NCBI GenBank assembly: GCA_017861475.1
Contig: JAGFXV010000016.1
Span: forward strand, 1-11,257
Source: Bacillota bacterium
GTDB lineage: Bacteria; Bacillota; Syntrophomonadia; Syntrophomonadales; Syntrophomonadaceae
Direction of reading: 5' to 3'
Length of the DNA stretch: 11,257 nucleotides
A program made the position numbers and the translations under genes. How positions within the stretch are numbered: the first letter of the stretch is position 1; the number at the start of each line of letters is the position of its first letter. Shown here piece by piece: positions 1-6,502 of the stretch. A model generated the notes under the pieces. That model was not told the DNA's origin. It saw nothing but the letters and a program-made list of their open reading frames with translations, and did not search any database.

Positions 1-4
1 ACAA

Positions 5-46
5 GGTATGCTATATTAAGTAGCAATATTCATACCAGAATTTTTT
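5..46 (+). terminator. Possible weak rho-independent terminator of an upstream gene
   Basis: GGTATG at 5-10 pairs with CATACC at 31-36. Inside it, ATATT at 13-17 pairs with AATAT at 25-29 across a 7-nt loop, with a small internal mismatch. A run of six T follows at 41-46, four bases past the stem. The stem is AT-rich, so termination may be weak. If real, it would end a plus-strand gene that lies outside the window. Confidence 0.3.
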
Positions 47-202
47 AAAACTATCTTTCCCTAAAAAAGAGCTATTTCGATTTTTGATTGAGATAATATG
101 TGTTCCATCTTGGAGCATACAAAACTGAGTGTTCAAAAATGGTACACCAGGAAATGAGAGATGGAATCAAGATGCAGTTTGAAAGGAGTCGATAGGCGAT
201 AC

Positions 203-257
203 GTAAACAAAAAATGCCTGCGCCCGCGACTTTGATGTGGGTCAGCGGGCAGGCATT
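203..257 (-). terminator. Rho-independent terminator of the leftward ars operon
   Basis: AATGCCTG at 213-220 pairs with CAGGCATT at 250-257, and CCCGC at 223-227 pairs with GCGGG at 245-249. A 2-nt bulge lies at 221-222, and a GAC/GTC extension (228-230 with 241-243) lengthens the stem. On the minus strand the stem is followed directly by a T-rich tract, the complement of 203-212. It lies about 150 bases past the stop codon of the TDT transporter gene, so it is the natural end of the minus-strand transcript. Confidence 0.78.
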
Positions 258-404
258 CTGGAAACGAAGTAATTATTTTGCATACCGTATCGTAGTATAT
301 ATTGCATTTTGTAACCGGTTTTATCATGAATTTGGAATACCGGGGCATAGCAATCTTAAAAACCTTCGCCAAGCAGCTGGCCAAGTAATTGCATTTAAAA
401 TATG

Positions 405-1487
405 CTATGAATGTGGCTTGGCAGCAAAGATTTCTCCATTTAACGTCCCAATTAGGGTTTTAACAAAGGTTAACAACCAAATCACTACCAACAAGATTAC
501 CAGTAACATCCCGTATATTTTGATCACCGGTACTTGCAGATAATTAAAAACAGCCAGTGTAGCCAAGGTATATGCGGCTAAAGGGAAAATAAAAGCCCAC
601 CAAGACAGGGTAAAAGGGATACCCCCGGCTCGAATGTACTTAATGGTTAATGCGGTTACCAGGGTAAAGGCATAAAGACCAAATCCCCAAAGTATGATGG
701 CTAGAAACTTGATCGGATCAACGTTTGTTAAAATGCCCAAGGCCTTGGAAGTATCGGCCAATCCCATTAATGCAACTGTTCCTACGCCCACCGGACCTAG
801 TAATACCCAGAACGAAGGAGTCATAGCGGGCATTGGCATTTTGTGTAGAATCAGCCTGTTTACCACCACTGAGCTTATGATCAGGAACAAAACAAGACCT
901 ATGCCGTAAAACGTTATATCCACCGCATGAATCAGTTTCGCCAAAGCCGGATCGTGTGGAGCAATCGCATGAACCAGCAGATTTCCCAGTAACGGCACAA
1001 CAATATTGACCACCGGGGTCATCAGCCAGGCAAAATTGATTGGTTCCGGGCCAATCGTCTCCGTGCTTATAAGATTGATCATTCCGGCTATTGCCAAAGT
1101 AAAGGCCAGAAGAAGTCCAATACCCCACAAGAGAAGTCCCAGAGACTGTATGAAAGCCGGGGTAAAATAATCTTTGCCGATCAATAAGAAATTGGTCCCG
1201 AGAATTATACATCCAGCCGGCATTGTGACAAAGAAGTTGGACATCAAAGGATGTTTCAAATCGGCTTGTACTCTGTCATAGTGGGCAAACCATTTGGTAA
1301 TCCAGGGGAGAAATAAAACAACAAACATGATGAGGTTCAGCCAGAACAGTACCCTGGCTCCAATAAGCGCTGCTCCAGATTGCTGTCCCAATTGGTAAAG
1401 CACATTGGCCAAACCGCCGGTACCCATGACGGAGGCAAACCATGCCGGTGAAAATCCGGCGACAACATCTTTCCAGGCAGGTTTCAT
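405..1487 (-). CDS. TDT-family (TehA/SLAC1-type) membrane transporter
   Basis: A 360-residue, very hydrophobic protein with about ten predicted membrane segments, the usual size and layout of the voltage-dependent anion channel / tellurite-resistance-dicarboxylate (TDT) family. Family features include the N-terminal FSPAWFASVMGTGG stretch (residues 12-25) and a glycine-proline LLGPVGVGT segment in the second half. Members move small anions: malate, sulfite (yeast SSU1), chloride or nitrate (plant SLAC1), or affect tellurite resistance (TehA). The substrate cannot be read from sequence. The gene is the last of the arsR-led operon, and GGGAG (in GAAGGGAGC, 1496-1504) sits 8 nt before the ATG, which fixes the start. 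An anion exporter in an arsenic operon could carry an arsenic oxyanion, a methylated or thiolated arsenical, or sulfite; this is inference. Family assignment is secure, substrate unknown. Confidence 0.85.
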   Translation of the reverse strand: MKPAWKDVVAGFSPAWFASVMGTGGLANVLYQLGQQSGAALIGARVLFWLNLIMFVVLFLPWITKWFAHYDRVQADLKHPLMSNFFVTMPAGCIILGTNFLLIGKDYFTPAFIQSLGLLLWGIGLLLAFTLAIAGMINLISTETIGPEPINFAWLMTPVVNIVVPLLGNLLVHAIAPHDPALAKLIHAVDITFYGIGLVLFLIISSVVVNRLILHKMPMPAMTPSFWVLLGPVGVGTVALMGLADTSKALGILTNVDPIKFLAIILWGFGLYAFTLVTALTIKYIRAGGIPFTLSWWAFIFPLAAYTLATLAVFNYLQVPVIKIYGMLLVILLVVIWLLTFVKTLIGTLNGEIFAAKPHS

Positions 1488-1553
1488 TAAATATTGCTCC
1501 CTTCACACATCTTTTTCAACAATTAATGATGCCAGTATTTGTGCGGGTAATAA

Positions 1554-1724
1554 TTAACTGCAGCAGGGTTTACGATCATCTTTATCAGTTTTTTTCTCCT
1601 TGTTATCTTCATCCTCCGGTATTTCTTCGATCTCAAAGCAACAGCATGAATTCTTCTTGGGTTTGGCTGTTTTGAGCAAGCCTCCAAATAAACCTTTCTT
1701 TTCCTTGTCATTTTCATTTTTCAT
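1554..1724 (-). CDS. Small Cys-rich protein (56 aa) of the ars operon
   Basis: This 56-codon gene lies between the permease and transporter genes. ATG at 1724-1722 is preceded by AAGGAG at 1734-1739 with 9-nt spacing, and the frame stops with TAA at 1556-1554. The protein starts MKNENDKEKKGLFGGLLK, has a Cys triplet SCCCFEIEEIPED at residues 26-38, and ends RKPCCS at 51-56. Between these lie mostly Lys, Glu and Asp. It has no membrane segment or signal peptide, so it should be cytoplasmic. Five cysteines in two clusters within a charged, probably flexible chain suggest binding of a thiophilic metalloid such as As(III), perhaps passing it to the adjacent permease or buffering it. I do not recognise a named family. 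The strong ribosome site, operon position and non-random composition argue that it is a real gene; function is inference. Confidence 0.75.
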   Translation of the reverse strand: MKNENDKEKKGLFGGLLKTAKPKKNSCCCFEIEEIPEDEDNKEKKTDKDDRKPCCS

Positions 1725-1753
1725 TTTATTGCTCTCCTTCCTTATTTGAATTC

Positions 1754-2647
1754 TTATACGAGCATATTAATAAGAATTCCTGATCCTATGGCGGTAATAA
1801 ATACGATCACGATAAATGAAATGATCGTTTTTCTTTTGAATATGCTTGCAAACATTGCCAGTTCGGGGATAGCTATACCAGCCCCACTAATAATCAAAGC
1901 AATTACAGCGCCAATGCTGACCCCCTTCTCTATTAAGGCAATCCCGATTGGTATGGCCGATTCTACACGAATGTATAACGGCAAACCAATCAATGCTGCA
2001 ACAATCACTGCAAACGGGTTGTCAGGCCCGGCAAATCTGGTTAGCAATCCCTCCGGCAAATATCCGTAAATTGCCGCACCAATCGCAACACCGACGATCA
2101 TGTATAGGAAGACCGCTTTGTAATCCCACCAAGCCTTTGTAAGAGAGAATTTCAGCTTATCGGCAAAGGCAGCAGGTATTTCATTACCTCCCATTTGCCA
2201 GCCCCCTTTGATACGGACCCTTTTTACCTGGTCGGGGCCTCCTGTCTTGTCAAGAATCAAGCCGAATATTACTGCTGCCGCTGATGTCAAAATAAAGAAT
2301 GCCATGGCTACTTTCCAACCCATAAATGCAACCAGCAGGGTAAATACCAAAGGGTCCATTAAGGGAGAGGCAATCACAAACGAGATAACGGTGCCAAACG
2401 GAACACCGGCCTCCAAAAGGCCTAATGTAATTGGAACGGTAGAGCATGCACAGAAAGGTGTTACCGCGCCAAAAAGAACTGCCATGATATTCCCCCAGAT
2501 GCCTTTGCCCTCCATCCAACTTTTGAGCTTGTCAGTAGATACATACATAAATACCAGGGCAACCAGGGCACTAATAACGATGAACAGAGCAGAAAGCTCC
2601 GCCATTATGACCAGGAAATATTTGATTGTCACCATGAAAGTATTCAA
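1754..2647 (-). CDS. ArsP/DUF318-type permease, probable organoarsenical exporter
   Basis: A predicted permease of the DUF318 (PF03773) family, 297 residues, with about eight membrane segments in two halves. The first half carries the signature TPFCACSTVP (two Cys, residues 66 and 68 in this numbering) and SFVIASPLMDP. The second half carries the matching RVESAIPIG and SGAGIAIPELAMF segments. Characterised relatives include ArsP, an efflux permease for trivalent methylated and aromatic arsenicals. The position directly after arsM fits export of methylarsenite, but other members handle other metals, so the substrate is inferred. Start choice: GGAGG at 2656-2660 lies 8 nt before TTG at 2647. 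The upstream GTG at 2662 overlaps that ribosome site, and the ATG at 2635 is too far from it. The gene follows arsM by 66 nt. Confidence 0.82.
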   Translation of the reverse strand: MNTFMVTIKYFLVIMAELSALFIVISALVALVFMYVSTDKLKSWMEGKGIWGNIMAVLFGAVTPFCACSTVPITLGLLEAGVPFGTVISFVIASPLMDPLVFTLLVAFMGWKVAMAFFILTSAAAVIFGLILDKTGGPDQVKRVRIKGGWQMGGNEIPAAFADKLKFSLTKAWWDYKAVFLYMIVGVAIGAAIYGYLPEGLLTRFAGPDNPFAVIVAALIGLPLYIRVESAIPIGIALIEKGVSIGAVIALIISGAGIAIPELAMFASIFKRKTIISFIVIVFITAIGSGILINMLV

Positions 2648-2655
2648 AGTAATTA

Positions 2656-2660
2656 CCTCC
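2656..2660 (-). promoter_or_regulatory. Ribosome binding site deciding a TTG start
   Basis: GGAGG on the minus strand, 8 nt before TTG at 2647-2645. It overlaps the upstream GTG (2662-2660), which therefore cannot be the usual start of the permease gene. Confidence 0.6.
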
Positions 2661-2713
2661 ACCGCATATCTATTCTGTCATCCAGGGGTGAGGTCTGACG
2701 GGCTGCTTATCCC

Positions 2714-3547
2714 TTAATTTTTAGGCTTTTCCGCCCTTACAAAAGCACTTACGATAGAGCCGTTAAACTGTTCTCTTTCTTCCAAAGAAAGGTTATTGAC
2801 TATACTTATCATCTTGTCATCATTGAGTTCATATTCCCGGGTGATTTCCACATCGATATCTGTAAATCCGGCGCCCGCCAGCTTATCCCGGTATTCCTGA
2901 TCCAACAGTGCTCCTGCAATGCAGCCTGCCCAGGCCAGCATATCCTGCTGTACCTTCAAAGGAAGATTTTTTCTTAATACAATATCTGATACCGCAAATC
3001 TTCCGCCCGGTTTTAACACCCGAAATGCTTCCTGCAAAACCTTGTCTTTGTCCCCGGAAAGATTAATGACGCAATTCGATATAATAACATCGACAGTGTT
3101 ATCGGGGAGAGGAATCTCTTCGATATGCCCTTTCAGGAATTCAGCATTGGTGATCCCCGCTTCCGCCTGGTTGGCCCTGGCGACAGCCACCATCTCGTCA
3201 GTCATATCCAGTCCATATGCTTTCCCACTAGGACCTACCCTTTTGGCAGAGAGCAGAACATCCAGTCCCGCCCCGCTGCCAAGATCCAGTACTACCTCGC
3301 CGGCATTTAATTCTGCCAGGGCAGTGGGATTCCCGCAGCCGAAAGAGGTAGCGATCAAATCCGGATTCAGGCCTTCCATTTCTTTGAGCAGGTACAGGTT
3401 TCCGGTGATCGGATCAGTTGCCTCACTTGAACTGCCGCAACAGCATCCTCCACCCAGATCAATTTTGCCGCCCCCGCAACATCCGCCGGTTTTACTTGTG
3501 ATCGCTTCCGCGTATTTCTGTTTGACGACGTCACGAATGTCTTCCAT
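2714..3547 (-). CDS. arsM: Arsenite S-adenosylmethionine methyltransferase ArsM
   Basis: A cytoplasmic, 277-residue enzyme that transfers methyl groups from S-adenosylmethionine to As(III), giving mono- and dimethyl arsenicals. Dimethylarsenite is the expected substrate of ArsS. The SAM site is visible as [12 protein letters not shown] (85-96), followed by the acidic GLDMT (112-116). Three Cys stand where the As-binding triad of characterised ArsM proteins lies: C71 in SFGCGNP, C159 in ISNCVINLS and C209 in WAGCIAGAL. The N terminus has a Gly/Cys-rich tail with CC at 23-24 and CCC at 35-37. The frame is open further upstream, but AAGGGGA at 3556-3562 sits 8 nt before ATG 3547, and homologues start near MEDIRD. 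The gene lies 55 nt after arsR, with an ArsR-type operator in the gap. Identification is secure. Confidence 0.95.
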   Translation of the reverse strand: MEDIRDVVKQKYAEAITSKTGGCCGGGKIDLGGGCCCGSSSEATDPITGNLYLLKEMEGLNPDLIATSFGCGNPTALAELNAGEVVLDLGSGAGLDVLLSAKRVGPSGKAYGLDMTDEMVAVARANQAEAGITNAEFLKGHIEEIPLPDNTVDVIISNCVINLSGDKDKVLQEAFRVLKPGGRFAVSDIVLRKNLPLKVQQDMLAWAGCIAGALLDQEYRDKLAGAGFTDIDVEITREYELNDDKMISIVNNLSLEEREQFNGSIVSAFVRAEKPKN

Positions 3548-3563
3548 TATGATTTTCCCCTTT

Positions 3564-3592
3564 CTTATATCAATTTTTTTTGATGTAATAAT
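3564..3592 (-). promoter_or_regulatory. ArsR-type operator and degenerate promoter before arsM
   Basis: ATCAA (3569-3573), six bases, TTGAT (3580-3584): the same half-sites and spacing as the operators before arsR and before the PEP-mutase-like gene. The minus strand also shares TTACATCAAA and TTGATAT with the arsR promoter region. The matching promoter boxes are poor: ATTATT at 3592-3587 and TATAAG at 3569-3564, 17 nt apart. It looks like a decayed second copy of the arsR operator-promoter that may fine-tune arsM. Confidence 0.55.
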
Positions 3593-3602
3593 GCAAAAAA
3601 AT

Positions 3603-3908
3603 TTACAACTTAAAATCATGCTCCAACTGTTTGATATACTCTTTAAGAACATCTGCATTGAGATAATAATATTTCCATTTACCTTCCGGTACTTCGCGAA
3701 CCAATCCAGCATCGACCAGTTCCTTCATATGATATGAGACTCTGGATTGGATCATGCCGAATGCAGCCATGATCTCGCAGTTGCATATCCCGCCGTCAGG
3801 AATCGAGCAGCAAAAGCCCGGTTGCTCAGAATGGCCGACCAGCATCAGCAATATTTTATGACGTATTGGATCACCTAATACTTTGGAAATTTTTATCGTA
3901 TCAATCAT
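3603..3908 (-). CDS. arsR: ArsR-family As(III)-responsive repressor
   Basis: A 101-residue winged-helix protein of the ArsR/SmtB family, which binds operator DNA and releases it when As(III) binds its cysteines. The start is typical ([17 protein letters not shown]), and the recognition helix region reads [21 protein letters not shown] (50-70). The metalloid site differs from the classic ELCVC motif: there is C33-C34 in an inserted loop and C42-x-C44 in GICNCEIM, four Cys within twelve residues. The protein is first in the leftward operon. No good Shine-Dalgarno precedes ATG 3908, and the promoter places the transcript start at or beside this ATG, so translation may be leaderless. It is the likely regulator of all three ATCAA-N6-TTGAT sites in the window, including its own. 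Confidence 0.93.
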   Translation of the reverse strand: MIDTIKISKVLGDPIRHKILLMLVGHSEQPGFCCSIPDGGICNCEIMAAFGMIQSRVSYHMKELVDAGLVREVPEGKWKYYYLNADVLKEYIKQLEHDFKL

Positions 3909-3910
3909 GG

Positions 3911-3944
3911 CTTAATCATATCAAATTAATTTGATGTAATCAAG
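3911..3944 (-). promoter_or_regulatory. arsR promoter with embedded ArsR-type operator
   Basis: On the minus strand, TTGATT (3943-3938) and TATGAT (3920-3915) form a near-consensus promoter with an ideal 17-nt spacer. An imperfect palindrome (arms 3911-3925 and 3930-3944, 12 of 15 pairs, spacer TTAA) fills it. Its core, ATCAA-N6-TTGAT, is at 3920-3935. A repressor here would cover both promoter boxes. Counting 7 nt past the -10 box puts the transcription start at about 3908, the first base of the arsR start codon. Confidence 0.72.
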
Positions 3945-4082
3945 AGTTAATTCAATAAACATTTATGCAGGAAAGAAGATATTAATATTATATAGAATTA
4001 GTAAGCAGCTCCATGTCAGGCCAAACCAATATAAAGTCGCTTGTGACGGATTTCAATTTAGATGACTTTTCACAAACTATAA

Positions 4083-4096
4083 CCAATAGTTATTGG
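4083..4096. promoter_or_regulatory. Inverted repeat upstream of the rightward operon, possible operator
   Basis: CCAATA and TATTGG flank a GT centre, a perfect 6-bp inverted repeat. CCAATA recurs at 4026-4031 and 4113-4118. TATAAT at 4100-4105 could be a -10 box but has no convincing -35 partner. No ATCAA-N6-TTGAT site is present here, so the rightward operon may answer to a different signal than the arsR operon. Repeats of this size can arise by chance in AT-rich DNA. Confidence 0.3.
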
Positions 4097-4163
4097 ACTT
4101 ATAATAAATAACCCAATAAAATGTTATTATATGATAATTATTGATGGGGAGGAATATTGTACA

Positions 4164-5108
4164 ATGAAAGACTTTCGTAAAAGTATTGTGATGCTGCTGA
4201 TTTTGCTGTTTGTTTTGAGTGTGACAGGGTGTAGTTCAAACAACAACGACAGTAGCAAAAATCAACCGGAGCAGAAAGCTCCTGTAGCTGACAAGGCCAA
4301 AGATACTCTTTTTGTCAGTGCTGACTGGGTCAAGACCAATCTCGACCAGACCATTGTAATTGATGCCAGAACTGACAAGGAGTATAACGCCGGTCATATT
4401 CCTGGTGCGATTAATGCACCCTGGCAGTATTTTGCCAACATGAACGGCAAGCCTGGTGATACTGATTGGGGAACTTTACTGCCACAGGCCGAACTTGCTT
4501 CCAAGATAGGGGCCCTGGGTATCAACGGAGAAAAAACAGTTGTTACATATGCAGCTCCTCCCGGCTGGGGAGAAGACGGACGGGTAGCCTGGACGCTTAA
4601 ATCGGCCGGCATTTCAAAAGTTATGATGCTTGAAGGCGGCTGGAAAGCATGGGAGAACGCCGGCGGCGAAGCAAGCAAAGAAACTCCTGCTCCTAAAGCA
4701 GTCTCTTTCAAGATTTCAGCCATGGACAGCAGTCTCAATGCTACGACTGATTGGATTAAAGAAAACAGCCAGAACATAAAAATTGTTGATTCACGTTCCA
4801 AGAAAGAATATGACGGTGCCACGGATTACGGCGAAGCACGCGGAGGACATATCCCGCAAGCGATCAATATTCCTTTTGAAAACATGTTTAACAAGGATGG
4901 CAGCCTGAAGAGTTCTGCTGAACTTACCAAGATGTTTACCGATGCGGGACTCAAACCCGGTGACCAGATCGTAACTTATTGCACCAAAGGAATCCGCTCG
5001 GGGTATATGGCGCTGGTACTGCGGATGACAGGATTTGAAAATGCCAGAAATTATGATGCATCCTTTTATAATTGGGCTGGAGACAAATCGCTGACTGTAG
5101 ATAAGTAG
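4164..5108 (+). CDS. Tandem-rhodanese lipoprotein (sulfurtransferase)
   Basis: A 314-residue secreted, lipid-anchored protein. The N terminus has two Lys/Arg, a hydrophobic core (8-20) and the lipobox VTGC with the anchor Cys at 23, followed by a polar linker. Two rhodanese domains follow. Domain 1 (about 50-168) has the IDARTDKEYNAGHIPGA motif, but its active-site position reads TYAAP, with Ala130 where Cys is expected, so it is probably structural. Domain 2 (about 190-312) keeps the loop YCTKGIRS with Cys273. This layout matches thiosulfate- or mercaptopyruvate-type sulfurtransferases, which carry sulfur as a Cys persulfide. GGGGAGG at 4146-4152 lies 11 nt before ATG 4164, and the lipoprotein signal begins there, so the in-frame ATG at 4131 is rejected. 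It heads the operon; a link to thiolated arsenic or sulfur supply outside the membrane is inference. Confidence 0.88.
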   Translation: MKDFRKSIVMLLILLFVLSVTGCSSNNNDSSKNQPEQKAPVADKAKDTLFVSADWVKTNLDQTIVIDARTDKEYNAGHIPGAINAPWQYFANMNGKPGDTDWGTLLPQAELASKIGALGINGEKTVVTYAAPPGWGEDGRVAWTLKSAGISKVMMLEGGWKAWENAGGEASKETPAPKAVSFKISAMDSSLNATTDWIKENSQNIKIVDSRSKKEYDGATDYGEARGGHIPQAINIPFENMFNKDGSLKSSAELTKMFTDAGLKPGDQIVTYCTKGIRSGYMALVLRMTGFENARNYDASFYNWAGDKSLTVDK

Positions 5109-5109
5109 C

Positions 5110-6084
5110 ATGACGATTTCCGCAAGATCCAGGACTCTGCTTAAAATCCTGGTATCCCTGGGCCTTTTGGCATGGCTGGCCTTCTCCATTGACTGGAACG
5201 AACTAAGCCGTGTACTGCTACACATCGACTATAAATGGATCGCGGTCGCGGTTTTATGGATTGTTCTTTCCGTGGTCATCAGTGTTTACAAATGGCAGGT
5301 TATCCTGAGGGTTCAGGGACTTGATCCAGGCTGGACCGAGTTATGGAAAGCCTATTGGGCAGGATTGTTTTTTAACAACTTCCTGCCCTCAAGTATAGGC
5401 GGGGATGCCATGAGAATCTACTGGATTACCAAAAAGAACAGCGATACAGCCGGCAGTCTTACTTCGGTGGTGGCGGAACGGATCCTGGCCACCACCGGGT
5501 TGGCTTTGACCGGTCTTCTGGGAGGATTATTGGTTGCGACAAGCTTCCAGCCGCTTTTTTTTATATTCCTGTTGCTTATCGCGGCAAGTCTTGGACTGCT
5601 GGCAATTATCACTGCCGGAAAGCTGCCTGGTTGGATTGAGCGAAAATCAGGCCGGGCAGTTTCATTTCTAAAAAGAATTGCCGGTCACGGAACCCGATTT
5701 CAAGGCAATATAAAAGCAATCACCGGCGTCATTTTATTGTCGGTACTCTTCCAGGTAGCAGTAGTCGGAGTAAATCATGCCATATTTCAAGCACTTCATT
5801 TATCAAACCTGGGATGGCCGGTTGCACTTTATGTTATACCCGCAACATCGGTAGCGGCCATGATACCGGTTGGAATTAACGGTTACGGGATCCGGGAAGG
5901 CGCCTATATGACTTTATTGGCCGGTTATGGGACAGCCCAGGGAACTGCTTTTGCCGCTTCACTGCTGTTTGCGTTTTTGGTCAGCATTTGCAGTCTGTAC
6001 GGCGGCCTGGTCTGGTTAATGCAGCGCGACAAAGGAGGTAATCAGAGTGCCGCAATCGAAAGCATATATGATCGCAAGCAATGA
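5110..6084 (+). CDS. Lysylphosphatidylglycerol synthase TM-region family protein (UPF0104)
   Basis: An integral membrane protein of 324 residues with about eight predicted helices, of the UPF0104 / YbhN / LPG synthase transmembrane family (PF03706). Recognisable family blocks are FFNNFLPSSIGGDAMR (87-102), VAERILATTGL (121-131) and IPVGINGYGIREGAY (252-266). In MprF the equivalent domain flips aminoacyl-phosphatidylglycerol, and other relatives sit in glycolipid and polyprenyl-sugar pathways. No catalytic aminoacyl-transfer domain is attached, so this is the membrane half alone, and flipping or handling of a lipid-linked product is the best guess. It starts one base after the rhodanese stop with no clear ribosome site, which suggests translational coupling, and its 3' end overlaps the next gene by 38 nt. 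Confidence 0.85.
   Translation: MTISARSRTLLKILVSLGLLAWLAFSIDWNELSRVLLHIDYKWIAVAVLWIVLSVVISVYKWQVILRVQGLDPGWTELWKAYWAGLFFNNFLPSSIGGDAMRIYWITKKNSDTAGSLTSVVAERILATTGLALTGLLGGLLVATSFQPLFFIFLLLIAASLGLLAIITAGKLPGWIERKSGRAVSFLKRIAGHGTRFQGNIKAITGVILLSVLFQVAVVGVNHAIFQALHLSNLGWPVALYVIPATSVAAMIPVGINGYGIREGAYMTLLAGYGTAQGTAFAASLLFAFLVSICSLYGGLVWLMQRDKGGNQSAAIESIYDRKQ
6031..6038 (+). promoter_or_regulatory. Ribosome binding site deciding a GTG start
   Basis: AAAGGAGG, close to a perfect anti-16S match, lies 8 nt before GTG 6047 and within the end of the preceding membrane-protein gene. It selects the GTG over the in-frame ATG codons further in. Confidence 0.75.
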
Positions 6085-6502
6085 AATGCGCAGCGGGCTG
6101 AACTGCTGCCAATCCATTCTATTTACGGCCAGCAAACTGTGGGACATGCCGGTTGACGAAAAGACCCTGGCTATGGCTTCTTTATTTGCTGAAGGAATGG
6201 ACAGCGGATGTACCTGCGGAGCTTTGGTTGGAATGATGATGGCTTCCGGTCTGATGAAAAAGTCTTTTCCCCATCCATCAGGGGATAAGCTTGCTTCACA
6301 AATCCATGACCGTTTTAAGCAGGAATTCGGTTCCACCTGCTGCCGGTCGATCAAAGCCAAACGATCGATTCTGGAAAAAATCGGACGGGACGGCTGTATA
6401 AAGCTCACCGGCCGGGCAGCGGAGATATTGGCTGAAGAGTGGGACGGTGTAATTAACAATGGAAAAGATTCTGATATCCGTCATAATCCCGACGTTAAAT
6501 GA
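6047..6502 (+). CDS. C_GCAxxG_C_C family Cys-rich protein (DVU_1555-like)
   Basis: A soluble 151-residue protein of the C_GCAxxG_C_C family (PF09719), a redox-type family of unknown function common in anaerobes. Conserved Cys positions appear in order: GLNCCQSIL (C20, C21), DSGCTCGALVG (C55, C57; the GCAxxG core), GSTCCRSI (C98, C99) and GRDGC (C117). Three of the four positions carry an extra or vicinal Cys, more thiols than the family name requires. Members of one branch (the DVU_1555 type) recur beside the arsenosugar-linked transferases and ArsS, so a role in handling As(III) or in thiol redox chemistry for the pathway is plausible but not shown. GTG is the start because AAAGGAGG lies 8 nt upstream. 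The gene overlaps its neighbours by 38 and 44 nt. Confidence 0.85.
   Translation: MPQSKAYMIASNEMRSGLNCCQSILFTASKLWDMPVDEKTLAMASLFAEGMDSGCTCGALVGMMMASGLMKKSFPHPSGDKLASQIHDRFKQEFGSTCCRSIKAKRSILEKIGRDGCIKLTGRAAEILAEEWDGVINNGKDSDIRHNPDVK

Larger units (their letters stand above)
1..404. other. Non-coding flank left of the ars cluster
   Basis: I see no credible gene in this stretch. The reading frames on both strands run across a strong terminator hairpin at 203-257 and resemble no family I know. It holds two hairpins, listed separately: a weak AT-rich one at 5-46 pointing rightward and a strong one at 203-257 pointing leftward. The segments 47-202 and 258-404 contain nothing I can assign; 258-404 is the likely 3' untranslated part of the leftward operon. 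Confidence 0.6.

Noticed and set aside
133..384. 83-codon minus-strand frame and an overlapping 109-codon plus-strand frame at 214-543
   Set aside because: Both run across the strong terminator hairpin at 203-257, have no family resemblance, and the plus-strand frame overlaps the transporter gene antisense.
1523..1717. 64-codon minus-strand frame in the permease-TDT gap
   Set aside because: It is out of frame with the 56-codon Cys-rich gene at 1554-1724, which has the better ribosome site and composition; the 64-codon product is a Lys/Arg-rich shadow.
2919..3737. Long 272-codon plus-strand frame opposite arsM and arsR
   Set aside because: It is antisense to two well-identified genes and encodes a low-complexity Ser/Pro-rich product with no recognisable family.
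4131..4163. Upstream ATG for the rhodanese lipoprotein
   Set aside because: It would put 11 residues ahead of a clean lipoprotein signal and has no ribosome site, while GGGGAGG serves ATG 4164.
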